A stretch of 64,000 bases of DNA, from contig NZ_CP019388.1 in NCBI RefSeq assembly GCF_001971725.1, forward strand, positions 1,736,001 to 1,800,000. Reading direction: 5' to 3'. The notes below the pieces were generated by a model that did not search any database, was not told where the DNA came from, and was given only the letters and a program-made list of their open reading frames with translations. Below are positions 1 through 8,869 of this stretch, one piece after another (within the stretch, counting starts at the first letter, position 1; every line of letters starts with the position of its first letter). The DNA comes from Winogradskyella sp. J14-2 (GTDB lineage: Bacteria > Bacteroidota > Bacteroidia > Flavobacteriales > Flavobacteriaceae). The position numbers and the translations under genes were made by a program.

Positions 1-1816
1 TTGCCGTGAACAAATATTTATCGAACATGGTATAATTTATCCTTCCTAAATAAGATAATAAGGACTCTTCTTCGGTGTAATAAAAGACAGGTTGCTGATT
101 TTGCCCGGTTGTTATGCCATTCGCCCTTAAATCTTGCAATGGGAAATCGGTTGCTGATGCTGTTTTAAATGTAGATTGCCTCTGGTCGATAATAAACCCA
201 ACTGTTCCATTGATGCGATGGTTACGGTTAAACCTGTGCTTAAACATTAAGGTGTTATCAATATTATATCTAAAACGCTCAAGATTACTTAGACCAGCCT
301 CACCATTTACTAATGCACCTCTACGCAGAGCTGTACCAAACCATATTTGTCTTTCTTTCACTCTGTAATCTGCACCTACAGTTACTCTATAAGTAAAAGC
401 CTTAGACAATTTATAATCTAGTTTTAAGGCACCCAGTAATCTTGATTCTTTGGATTCATCATCATAGTCAGATACCCATGCTCTTGGACCATCTAAACTA
501 ATATCAAACTCATCGCCTTCAAAATTATCAACCTGCCCAATTATAGGTGCACCAGAAACTAATTGTCTAATAATACTATTGCTTGTGCCACCCAGATTTT
601 CAGTGCCTTTAGATGCAAAGTTTTGAGTGTGCTGTGCCGCTATCTTAGTACTTAATTCTAGTTTCCCAGATAAATTGGTGTTGAATTTGGCATTGAAGTC
701 CGTACTCTTGGCAATTGCCCTTGGCACAACACCTTCATTCTGTAGAAATCCTCCTGAAATATAATAGTCTGAGTTTTCACTACCGCCTGAAACCGCCAAT
801 CTGTACTTATTGGTCACAGCCATTTTGAATATATCTTCACTCCAATCTACTCCCTCTATTCGCTCAATGGTATTGGCATTGTCTAACATAAATTGCTCAT
901 CGTTTTGGAAGTTGGCAATACTGCCATCTGGATAAACAAAGTAGCTTGGATTAAATCCTTGATTAGCTCTTACATCATTTTGATAATCGACATAATCCCT
1001 TGTGCCTAAAACATCTATTTCATTAGTTACGAAGCCTAACCTCGTCGATGTATTAAATGTAAACTTTGCCTCACCTTTTTGACCTTTTTTTGTGGTAATA
1101 ATTATAACTCCGTTAGCACCACGAGAACCATAAATAGCTGTAGCTGAAGCGTCTTTGAGTACCTCAATGCTCTCAATATCGCGAGGGCTTAAACCTGTTA
1201 TACCGCCTTGTGGCGACAGATAGCTGTTACCGCTTGATAGTGGGTCTAGTGTATCCTCCGTAGCGGAATCTACAATGATACCATCAACAACGTAAAGCGG
1301 TTGGGTATTACCTGTAAGACTATTTAAACCTCTAATCCTGATGCTATTTGCTGCCCCTGGTTCAAATGCACTTTGTACCAAAACCCCTGCGACTCTACCC
1401 TGTAACAGTTGCTCAACATTGTTAGACTGCGCTACCAAATCCTCTTTCTTTTTTACTGAAGAAACCGCACCTGTTAAGTCTTTTTTATTGACCTCACCGT
1501 AACCTATGATGACCACTTCATCCAGGGCTTCTTGGTTTTCTTTAAGGACAATGGTTAAATTGGTCTGAGAAGTAACGGTAATCTCTTGGGTTTCGTAACC
1601 AAGATAGCTCACGACCAAAACAGCTGGCGTCTCATTCAGAGTTAATGTAAACTCACCATCTATATTGGTAACCCCTCCTTTGATCGTGCCTTTTACGATA
1701 ACCGAAGCTCCTGGTAGGGGAAATTTAGTTTCGTCCATGACCTTCCCTTTAATTTCGGTCTGCGCAAAAATCACCATTGGAATTATTAAAAGTGCTGTAC
1801 AAAAAAGTTTTTTCAT
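1..1816 (-). CDS. SusC/RagA-family TonB-linked outer membrane receptor, N-terminal part (cut by window edge)
   Basis: Reading the minus strand from an ATG at 1814-1816 gives 605 codons without a stop, running off the left edge; full family members are about 1000 residues. Residues 1-19 are a signal peptide ending IFAQ. About 20-100 is the carboxypeptidase-regulatory-like beta-sandwich, followed by EVVIIGYGEV (about 100-109) and the TonB plug with RIRGLNS and YVVDGIIVD. ATAIYGSRGANGVIIITTKK is the conserved end of the plug; the start of the barrel follows. SusC proteins import oligosaccharides or peptides with a SusD lipoprotein; susD should lie beyond position 1 but is not visible. The hybrid regulator lies directly upstream in the same orientation, as in polysaccharide-utilisation loci, and the 144-bp gap probably holds its target promoter. 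The substrate cannot be read from this fragment. Confidence 0.95.
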   Translation of the reverse strand, partial: MKKLFCTALLIIPMVIFAQTEIKGKVMDETKFPLPGASVIVKGTIKGGVTNIDGEFTLTLNETPAVLVVSYLGYETQEITVTSQTNLTIVLKENQEALDEVVIIGYGEVNKKDLTGAVSSVKKKEDLVAQSNNVEQLLQGRVAGVLVQSAFEPGAANSIRIRGLNSLTGNTQPLYVVDGIIVDSATEDTLDPLSSGNSYLSPQGGITGLSPRDIESIEVLKDASATAIYGSRGANGVIIITTKKGQKGEAKFTFNTSTRLGFVTNEIDVLGTRDYVDYQNDVRANQGFNPSYFVYPDGSIANFQNDEQFMLDNANTIERIEGVDWSEDIFKMAVTNKYRLAVSGGSENSDYYISGGFLQNEGVVPRAIAKSTDFNAKFNTNLSGKLELSTKIAAQHTQNFASKGTENLGGTSNSIIRQLVSGAPIIGQVDNFEGDEFDISLDGPRAWVSDYDDESKESRLLGALKLDYKLSKAFTYRVTVGADYRVKERQIWFGTALRRGALVNGEAGLSNLERFRYNIDNTLMFKHRFNRNHRINGTVGFIIDQRQSTFKTASATDFPLQDLRANGITTGQNQQPVFYYTEEESLLSYLGRINYTMFDKYLFTA

Positions 1817-1960
1817 TGATTGAAATAATTAGTTTCTGCTAAACTACTCCAACAGGTTTATTCTTACGTCTAAAAATATATCACAAATGGTTTATTAATT
1901 GTCAGAACCTCAGAAAACAAACCAATAATCAAGCCTTTTTTAATTATTTATAAATTAGAA
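1817..1960 (-). promoter_or_regulatory. probable regulated promoter region of the SusC gene
   Basis: A 144-bp AT-rich gap lies between the hybrid regulator stop and the SusC start. On the minus strand it contains a CATTTGTG block followed closely by TATATTTTTAG. There is no clear TAnnTTTG -7 element, as would be expected for an activator-dependent promoter controlled by the upstream AraC-type regulator. The operator itself cannot be defined by eye. Confidence 0.35.
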
Positions 1961-4900
1961 TTATGATTTTTTGAGACTTTCTATAAATGCGCTTGGCGTC
2001 ATTTTATAAAACTTTTTAAAGGACGTACTGAAGTATTTTGGATTGGAAAATCCGGATTGATAAGCGACTTCTTTTATACTTAAGTCACCTCTTATCAATA
2101 AATTTTTAGCATGCTTTAATTTGGTATGAATTATAAAATCTTGAGGTGAAAGATCTACCAGGTTTTTAAGTTTCATATACAAAGATGTCCTGCTCATCCC
2201 AAAACTCGCCGACAAATCATGAACCGAAAAATCATTGTTTCCCGCATTGTCAACAATGGTTTGCTCTAATTTTGTAAGAAACTCTTGGTCGTTCTTACTT
2301 CTAAAGATTTCTGCGGTATCGGCATCGCTATCGTGAACGTATTTTTTTCTTAACTGTTGTTGCCACTTTAATGTACTTGTGATTCTTGCCAATAAATACT
2401 TAATATCAATTGGTTTCTCAAGATATTCTGCAATGCCAGTCTCTATACTTTCGAGCTTTTGTTCTGAATTTTGAAGCACGGTAAGCATAAAGACAGGAAT
2501 ATGGTTTAAACTTATATCGTCTTTTATCTTTTTTGCCATTTCCATACCATCCATTTCTGGCATTATAAGGTCTGTTAGAATAATGTCTGGGAAAATTGTG
2601 GAAGTAACCTCTAAACCTTCTAGACCATTCTTTGCCTCATGGATTTGAAAATAGGTACCTAAATTATCTGAAAGTAAGCCTCTTAATTCGTCATTGTCTT
2701 CAACAATTAAGATTTTACTGTCGCTGTATTCCGAGAGTTCAGTTTGGTCTTCTAATATTTCAACATATTCTGATTTTATGCTGTCAAGGTTTTTGCTTGT
2801 ATTATTTCTTTGAAATTCCTCTTTGAAATTCTTAAGCAATAAAGTGAATGTCGTTCCTTTGTTTTCTTCACTTATAAAATTTATTGACCCATCTGTTTTT
2901 TCAATCAGCTTTTTAACCATCATGAGACCCAGTCCTGTTCCTGCTCTTTGACTGTTGATGACATTTCTTGCCCTAAAATAGCGTTTAAGAATATGCTTTT
3001 GCTGGTCTTTTGGAATACCCAATCCCTCGTCTATAATTTCAATCTTTAAATGGTTATCGACGGTTTTAGATGTATTAATAGTTATGGTTCCGTTTTCGTG
3101 AGAGTACTTGATAGCATTTGAGATAAGGTTAAGCATAATCTTATCAAAACTATCCTTATCGAAATATAGGGTTTCATTCCAATCGTTATTAAAAACCACA
3201 TTAATTTGTCGTTCTTCGGTTAGGGGCTTAAAGTTTTTTATACGTTGATTGATGTGCGCATAAACATCTACCTCTGCAATATCTAATCCTTGATTATCAG
3301 CAGAGGTCACTTTTTGAAAATTCAACATTTGCTCAAAAAGCGAATTGATTCGTTTAACAGTTGTTTTAATACGGTTTTTGGAATCCTCACCATCACCAAC
3401 CTTTTCAGTAACATTATCTAATGATGAAATGAGAATAGTCAGAGGGGTTTTAATTTCGTGTGTTATATTGTTGAAAAAATCGATTTGCTCATCGGCATTT
3501 TTCTTTTTAACGATTACACTCGTAAAGTGAATGATGGCATAAATCAGGCCTATTAGCAACAAGAAATACAAAAGATAGGCTTTGTTAGTTGCCCACCAAG
3601 GCGAATTTATTTTTATATCTAACTGTCTCACACTACTAGGTACACCATATTTATTAATTGCCTTTGCCTTAAACGTATAATTTCCCGGATTTAAATTGGT
3701 GTAGGTGGCAAAATTTTTAGTTGTGGGTTCGTTCCATACCTCATCAAAACCTTCTAATATCCAACTATATTTTACCCTTGAAGGTGTACTATGCAATACA
3801 CCTGTAAACCCGATTTCTAAAGCATTCTCTTCGTGCGTCAATTCTATTGCTTTTGTCGTGTTGATATGCTTATCAAGAGGTTGATTTCCTGGCTCAATTT
3901 TCTTGTTTGCAATCTTAAAAAAGTCGAAAACTAACTTTGGCTGGTAGTTCTCTTTTTTTAATTGAAAGGGATTGAAAAACGTTAAGCCATCAACACCACC
4001 AAACACTATTGAACCATCATCAAATTTGTTGAAGCTACCATAGTTGTATTCAGTACTGGCAAGTCCATCTTTTTTATCGTAAACATTTATAAGCGTATCA
4101 CTTTTGCGGGTTATGATATGTGCCAGACCATTCGTTGTACTGGCCCAAAAGTTATTTGCGCCAATTTGCACGATGCCTTGGACAATATCTGAGGGCATGC
4201 CAGAACTAATTTTGAGCTTGTGTATGATTTTATTTTTAGGATTAAAAAAAAGTAAGCCTTCACCATTTGTAGCCAAAATATAGGTATTTTGTTTTGTTGG
4301 TAAAACAGCGTTTATGGTTGAATAGGCTAAGTCGCTTTTATCAGGTAATAATTCTTCAATTAAACCGAAGTTGCCTGTGTTGTGATTAACCCTGTAAACG
4401 CCTTGTCGTCCCGCAATTAATATGTCACCCGACTCACTTTCTATAATGGACTTAATTTGTTGAATAGGATAAGTGGTTACTTCATTTTTAGTGGAAATTA
4501 CGCTTAAGTCCTTTTCTATGCCACCAGCCCAAACGTTACCTTTTGAGTCTTTATGAATTGCGTATACTTTTTCAACCAAATTATTAGATAATTTTAAATT
4601 GCAATGTATTGGCCTAAGTGTATTGATATTTACTTTAATCAGGCCTTCGTTATAGGTGCCAATCCACATAAAATCACCATCTGGTTCTAATGAAAGCACG
4701 ATGACATCCTCGTTTGTATTGGATATTGAAAGATTCTTGAGGTGTCGCCATGTATTGCTAGACCTGTTCCAAATGCTTACCCCTTTTTTTGTACCAAACC
4801 AAAAGTTTCCGTTGGCGTCTTTAGAAACTGCTCTTGTAAAATTTGTTATAATACTATTTGGGTCATTGATTTTATGTCTAATATTTTGAAAAGGTGCTAT

Positions 4901-5866
4901 ATTAGAATTAAAATAATTTAGACCACCACCATAAGTGGCTATCCATAAGATACCCTCTTGGTCTAAATGAATGTCATAAATACCATTGCTCGAAAGCGAA
5001 TACATCTCATTTGGATTCTCTTTGTAGGTATCTAATTTTTTGAATTTAGAATTCAACTTAAATATACCCTCGCCATCAGTCGCTAATAAATAAGTGCTAT
5101 CAGTATCCTTTATGATATCTGTAATCGCATCCGATAGATTAAAATCAAAATTTATTCGAGAGACTGTATGCCTAACATCATTGATTTTATATAATTGTCC
5201 TGTTTTTGTCGCGATAAAAAGTTGGTTATCTATATTGGTAATGTATCTAATGTTCTTTTTATTTGTATTTAAAGGAATTTCGAGAAGTTTATCATTTTTA
5301 TGGTCATAGTGGTAAACACCTTTTGGGGTTCCAAAAACAAGCTTGTTTCTAAGGCAATGTAACGCCTGAATATTATGGTTTGAGACTTTTCTTAGAAACC
5401 TTTTACTTGCTTCATCATACTTCCAAATTCCATTAAAGCCACCTGCCCATATATTATGATTATCATCTTCAATAATGACTTCGATTAAAGATGGATTTAT
5501 GGCCTCATCAGTTTCAATGTATTCAAAAATATCTAACGAATCGTTATATAAACTTATACCTTTTTGAGAGCCAATCCATATACGCTGCTCAGTATCTACA
5601 AAGACTTCCTTTATGCGGTTGTTCATAATTTCTGGCAGACCGCTGTATGAATTATATATTTTGTAGTTTTTCGAGTTATGCTTTAAAACACCCTCTTCAG
5701 TAGCAATCCAAATATTGCCAATGCTGTCTTTATCCACCGCATAAGTAATGCTCGGCGTAGGTACATTGTTACCCCTTAATTGTCTAAACTCAACATTATC
5801 TTGAGCCGTGCTAAAGACCCAAAGACAATTAAAGATTACAAAAAGAAAATAGGCTTTCAACTTCAA
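1961..5866 (-). CDS. hybrid two-component system sensor/response regulator (HTCS) with AraC-type output
   Basis: This 1301-residue protein has the classic one-protein signalling architecture of Bacteroidota glycan loci. It starts with a signal peptide (1-21). Periplasmic two-component-regulator propeller repeats follow (about 30-700, recurring GNIWIATEEG, RIWIGSQKG and LWIATYGGG blades), then a Y_Y_Y domain (about 720-785). After one membrane helix (about 775-800) comes a histidine kinase with His803 in THEIKTPL, an ATPase N box NLISNAIKYS and G boxes DEGLGIP and GTGLGL. The receiver has the phospho-acceptor Asp1099 in LTDLIMPEMDG, and a C-terminal AraC helix-turn-helix covers about 1200-1301. 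All key phosphotransfer residues are present, so it should be functional. It probably senses an oligosaccharide in the periplasm and activates the downstream SusC operon. Confidence 0.96.
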   Translation of the reverse strand: MKLKAYFLFVIFNCLWVFSTAQDNVEFRQLRGNNVPTPSITYAVDKDSIGNIWIATEEGVLKHNSKNYKIYNSYSGLPEIMNNRIKEVFVDTEQRIWIGSQKGISLYNDSLDIFEYIETDEAINPSLIEVIIEDDNHNIWAGGFNGIWKYDEASKRFLRKVSNHNIQALHCLRNKLVFGTPKGVYHYDHKNDKLLEIPLNTNKKNIRYITNIDNQLFIATKTGQLYKINDVRHTVSRINFDFNLSDAITDIIKDTDSTYLLATDGEGIFKLNSKFKKLDTYKENPNEMYSLSSNGIYDIHLDQEGILWIATYGGGLNYFNSNIAPFQNIRHKINDPNSIITNFTRAVSKDANGNFWFGTKKGVSIWNRSSNTWRHLKNLSISNTNEDVIVLSLEPDGDFMWIGTYNEGLIKVNINTLRPIHCNLKLSNNLVEKVYAIHKDSKGNVWAGGIEKDLSVISTKNEVTTYPIQQIKSIIESESGDILIAGRQGVYRVNHNTGNFGLIEELLPDKSDLAYSTINAVLPTKQNTYILATNGEGLLFFNPKNKIIHKLKISSGMPSDIVQGIVQIGANNFWASTTNGLAHIITRKSDTLINVYDKKDGLASTEYNYGSFNKFDDGSIVFGGVDGLTFFNPFQLKKENYQPKLVFDFFKIANKKIEPGNQPLDKHINTTKAIELTHEENALEIGFTGVLHSTPSRVKYSWILEGFDEVWNEPTTKNFATYTNLNPGNYTFKAKAINKYGVPSSVRQLDIKINSPWWATNKAYLLYFLLLIGLIYAIIHFTSVIVKKKNADEQIDFFNNITHEIKTPLTILISSLDNVTEKVGDGEDSKNRIKTTVKRINSLFEQMLNFQKVTSADNQGLDIAEVDVYAHINQRIKNFKPLTEERQINVVFNNDWNETLYFDKDSFDKIMLNLISNAIKYSHENGTITINTSKTVDNHLKIEIIDEGLGIPKDQQKHILKRYFRARNVINSQRAGTGLGLMMVKKLIEKTDGSINFISEENKGTTFTLLLKNFKEEFQRNNTSKNLDSIKSEYVEILEDQTELSEYSDSKILIVEDNDELRGLLSDNLGTYFQIHEAKNGLEGLEVTSTIFPDIILTDLIMPEMDGMEMAKKIKDDISLNHIPVFMLTVLQNSEQKLESIETGIAEYLEKPIDIKYLLARITSTLKWQQQLRKKYVHDSDADTAEIFRSKNDQEFLTKLEQTIVDNAGNNDFSVHDLSASFGMSRTSLYMKLKNLVDLSPQDFIIHTKLKHAKNLLIRGDLSIKEVAYQSGFSNPKYFSTSFKKFYKMTPSAFIESLKKS

Positions 5867-5870
5867 TTTA

Positions 5871-5878
5871 TATATTTG
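5871..5878 (+). promoter_or_regulatory. TAnnTTTG -7 promoter element for the FGE-like gene
   Basis: TATATTTG matches the Bacteroidota -7 consensus and lies 52 bp before the ATG of the plus-strand lipoprotein gene, in the gap that separates it from the divergent regulator. No convincing -33 TTTG is seen at the expected distance. Confidence 0.5.
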
Positions 5879-5930
5879 TTATGTTTTGATTCCTAAAAAT
5901 AGATAAATTCCAATAATAGTATTATAAATT

Positions 5931-7049
5931 ATGAAATTCTCAACGTTTAAGTTTAGTGTTGTGTTGATTTTGGTCCATTTAACCCTTGGTTGTGGCAACG
6001 GCAAGAAGAGAAATCCAAATACCGAAGAAAAAAAAGTTGAGACAGAGGGCTACCAACTTTTAGCTGAAAAACCAAATGATTTAGACACACCCGAAGGCAT
6101 GGTCTGGGTGAAAGGAAAAACATTTCTTCAAGGTGCCAAAGCCAACGACCCTTTTGCAATGATGAGAGAAAAACCTGCTCACAAAGTAACTGTAGATGGC
6201 TTTTTTATTGATGCTACTGAAGTTACAAATAAGGCATTTAAGGCGTTTGTGGACGCTACAGATTATATAACCGTTGCAGAAAGACCTATCGATTGGGAAG
6301 TGATGAAAAAAGAATTACCCGAAGGCATTAAAAAACCACATGATTCAGTATTGCAGCCAGGAAGTCTCATCTTTAACAAAAATGTAAAAGCTGTGGCCAA
6401 TATGAGCAATTATGCACAATGGTGGACTTGGAAAGTTGGCGCCAATTGGAAACATCCCGAAGGGCCAGAAAGTACAATAGACGGAAAGGATAATTATCCT
6501 GTGGTGCATATCGCTTACGAGGATGCATTAGCCTATTGCAAATGGGCCAATAGAAGACTACCTACTGAAGCCGAATGGGAAGCTGCAGCACAAGGCAATA
6601 ATTCTAATGACATCTTTACTTGGGGCAATGATTCTGAGGCCTTAACCAAAAATGCAAACACATGGCAAGGTGTTTTCCCTGTGAAAAACGAGAGTGTTGA
6701 CGGTTTTGAATTGGTCGCACCTGTAAAATCATATCCACCAAACAGTCTTGGTATTTATGATATGCTAGGGAACGTTTGGGAATTGACGAGCGATTTATTC
6801 AATGTACATTATTATAGCCAAGCAGATACTACAAAGGCAATTGTTAATCCTAAAGGTGCAGAAACAGCTTACAGTCCCGATAATCCTTATCAACTAGAAC
6901 ATGTTATGAAAGGTGGTTCATTTTTATGCCACGCGTCCTATTGTGCAAGCTATCGGATTTCAGCACGAATGGGAACAAGTGAAGATTCAGGCTCCGACCA
7001 TGTAGGTTTTAGGACGGTAGCTACAGTAGATATGTTAAAAAAGGAATAG
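5931..7049 (+). CDS. formylglycine-generating-enzyme (SUMF1) family lipoprotein
   Basis: The 372-residue protein has a lipoprotein signal with lipobox LTLGC (Cys21), so it is predicted to be lipid-anchored in the envelope. The FGE-sulfatase fold runs from GMVWVKGKTF (about 56) through DATEVTNKAFKAFV, YPVVHIAYEDALAYCKWA and RLPTEAEWEAAA to the C-terminal GFRTV. GGSFLCHASYC supplies Cys333 and Cys338, which match the paired catalytic cysteines of true formylglycine-generating enzymes. Many SUMF1-like proteins lack these residues. True FGE oxidises a sulfatase active-site cysteine to formylglycine. Next to a SusC/HTCS pair this suggests maturation of exported Cys-type sulfatases for a sulfated glycan; the sulfatase genes are not in the window. 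It is divergent from the HTCS gene. Confidence 0.88.
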   Translation: MKFSTFKFSVVLILVHLTLGCGNGKKRNPNTEEKKVETEGYQLLAEKPNDLDTPEGMVWVKGKTFLQGAKANDPFAMMREKPAHKVTVDGFFIDATEVTNKAFKAFVDATDYITVAERPIDWEVMKKELPEGIKKPHDSVLQPGSLIFNKNVKAVANMSNYAQWWTWKVGANWKHPEGPESTIDGKDNYPVVHIAYEDALAYCKWANRRLPTEAEWEAAAQGNNSNDIFTWGNDSEALTKNANTWQGVFPVKNESVDGFELVAPVKSYPPNSLGIYDMLGNVWELTSDLFNVHYYSQADTTKAIVNPKGAETAYSPDNPYQLEHVMKGGSFLCHASYCASYRISARMGTSEDSGSDHVGFRTVATVDMLKKE

Positions 7050-7101
7050 TTAATTCTTTTAAACGATTTATGAAATAAAATAACATTACCGTATTAGCCC
7101 G

Positions 7102-8050
7102 ATTCCAAAGGATTACATAATCACGCACCATATTGAACACATTCAAAAGTTCGGTTGTGCAACTCGCACAGCTATAGCTATATCTGTTCTGTTGAAAATG
7201 ATAGCATTATGATTCCTGTTTCACATATAAGGAAAGTTGATGAACTTTCAGTAAAGACAATTTTTGAACCTCATAAAAACATCGATACGTCCTATTTCAA
7301 TTCAGAAGCAGACCAAGGCGATATTATCCATTTAAAGTTTTTCGATCTAAACGAGCATACGGAAAAGCAGACCACTTTTATGTATCCTATTTTACCAGAA
7401 GATATAAAAGACATTATGGATTGCTTCGTAATTGTAGTTGCCGCTGTTATAGATTTTGAGGTTCATCTAGAGACTCTAAAGTATATCAAGGATAATAGCA
7501 ACATTCGTAGTAATTTGATGCTCATGGTCCTACCAACACTTTAACTATAACAGGAAATTGACCAATGAAATTTTGACAGATAGAAACCGTTGGTTACCCT
7601 ACATTGATGTGTTAAAAATGAATCCCTAAAAGGCTAATTGTAGTAAATTTGAAAAAGAATATATGCTAGAGCAACTTGAAAACAACCATGAAATCGATAG
7701 AGATAAACTTATTGATTTTGGTAAGTATTGTCTCAACATAGGCGTTAAAACAGTTTATGTTACCATAGATTCAGATAGTGATGCACTATTATAATAATGA
7801 CCGTAATTTTATGGCCCCAAAAAATACCATCCATTAAAGTCGACAACGTTGTTGATGCCGCTGGTTGCGGAGACTCTTTTACAGGCGGCATTGGCTTTAA
7901 TCTGTTTAAGAATAAGTTGATTACATAAAAAGTATAAAATACAGCAGTGCCATGGGAGCTAAACGTACTCAAGGAAAAACTTTTGAAGTGTTTAAAGGGT
8001 ATAATGAAACTGCAGTAATGATAGAAGATTTTTATGATGTAAATTTATAA
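7102..8050 (+). pseudogene. decayed PfkB-family carbohydrate kinase
   Basis: Pieces of one kinase are spread over different frames. They include a start fragment with HIQKFGCATRTAIAISVLL (about 7126-7190), then a long stretch with QTTFMYPILPEDIKDIMDC (within 7155-7544). FDAHGPTNTLTITGN follows in another frame, then WLPYIDVLKMNP with a stop at 7627-7629. Next are GKYCLNIGVKTVYVTIDS, the PfkB signature VVDAAGCGDSFTGG (about 7845-7890) and a final AMGAKRTQGKTFEVFKG ending at 8048-8050. At least four frame changes plus stops rule out a working enzyme. The order of fragments matches an intact kinase of roughly 300 residues. The last part of an old sugar-catabolism gene beside the SusC region seems the simplest reading; the original substrate is unknown. 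Confidence 0.8.
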
Positions 8051-8119
8051 TACTATTGTAACACGATTTACGAGATTAGCTCAGTAATCCTTTGCGTAAT
8101 TCTGTGTGTTTTGAAAACT

Positions 8120-8640
8120 GATTCAATGCATCCTTTCATAGCTGTCATTGAACAAGAATGCCCAAAGGTTGTTGACCAGAATAATCGAAAACGATTAAAG
8201 GACCAGACTAGCTCTAAAAAACTAAGCCCAAAACACTATCAAGAAAAAGAATCCCAAGAACAGAAATTAGCAAGGTTAACAGGACTTGTATCTCGATGGT
8301 GAATTTGATTCCAATGAGTACAAAACAACCAAGCTTCGTTATCAAAAATGATTAAATGATCTGGAAGAAGTTGAAGCTTCATTGAACAAATTCAAAGAGG
8401 TTTTGGACGCCTATAAAAAAGGGCTTAAAAAACTCGAATCCTTTGATAAGTATTTCATTGACAGTAATATAGAGCTCAAAAGACAGCTCGTCGGTTCGAT
8501 GTTCCCAGAAAAGTTTCAATTTGAGGAAAACAAAGTTCGAACCACCGATATCAACCCTATATTGCTCAAAATTGCCAGTGTTAACAAGGGATTGCAAATG
8601 AACAAAAAAAGGGACAGATCGAAAAAAATCGATTTGTCCC
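8120..8640 (+). pseudogene. remnant of a serine site-specific recombinase (C-terminal part)
   Basis: The C-terminal coiled region of a large serine recombinase can be followed from the DLYLDGEFDSNEYKTTKLR fragment at about 8283, across an in-frame TGA at 8349-8351, to KQLVGSMFPEKF-like and RTTDINPIL blocks (about 8470-8560). That ending is typical of Bacteroidota recombinases. Upstream (8120-8280) similar Lys/Glu-rich coding traces appear in other frames. No catalytic resolvase domain or zinc ribbon is found, so this is a tail only. The open frame then runs into the tRNA-Leu terminator and tRNA, which is not real coding sequence. Its position right beside a tRNA suggests a past integrative element. 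Confidence 0.65.
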
Positions 8641-8641
8641 A
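8604..8641 (-). terminator. Rho-independent terminator of tRNA-Leu
   Basis: On the minus strand GGGACAAATCGA pairs with TCGATCTGTCCC (one mismatch, stem 8611-8640), followed by seven T residues (8604-8610). It lies six bases past the 3' end of the tRNA. Confidence 0.85.
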
Positions 8642-8646
8642 TGAAG

Positions 8647-8728
8647 TACTCAAGGTGGGAATCGAACCCACACTTCCGAAGAAACTGGATTTTGAATCCA
8701 GCGCGTCTACCAATTCCGCCACTTGAGC
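8647..8728 (-). tRNA. tRNA-Leu (anticodon CAA)
   Basis: The minus strand folds as a class II tRNA of 82 nt. The acceptor is GCTCAAG paired with CTTGAGT (first pair G-U), with discriminator A. The D arm contains GGAATTGGTAGAC and the anticodon stem is CTGGA/TCCAG around loop TTCAAAA, giving anticodon CAA for UUG codons. It has a short variable arm and a T arm with GGTTCGATTCC. CCA is not encoded. Confidence 0.93.
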
Positions 8729-8815
8729 AAAACAGATCAGCAAAAGTATAAAATATTTTTCTGCAAGCAACTAAAAATAGTAGGTTTTATGCTTTTAGCG
8801 AGTGAATAATTTTTC

Positions 8816-8823
8816 TAACTTTG
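8816..8823 (+). promoter_or_regulatory. TAnnTTTG -7 promoter element for prs
   Basis: TAACTTTG matches the consensus, with a TTTT block (8793-8796) 19 bp upstream that may serve as the -33 element. It is 47 bp before the prs start codon. Confidence 0.6.
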
Positions 8824-8869
8824 GGCGCACAAACATTCTAACTAACAACTTTTTTAATTTCGTTATCAA

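Noticed and set aside
114..368. Plus-strand frame within the SusC gene
   Set aside because: It is antisense to the clear SusC coding sequence and shows no protein-like features.
8641..8726. Open frame continuing from the recombinase relic
   Set aside because: It reads through the terminator and tRNA-Leu in the antisense direction; it is not a gene end.
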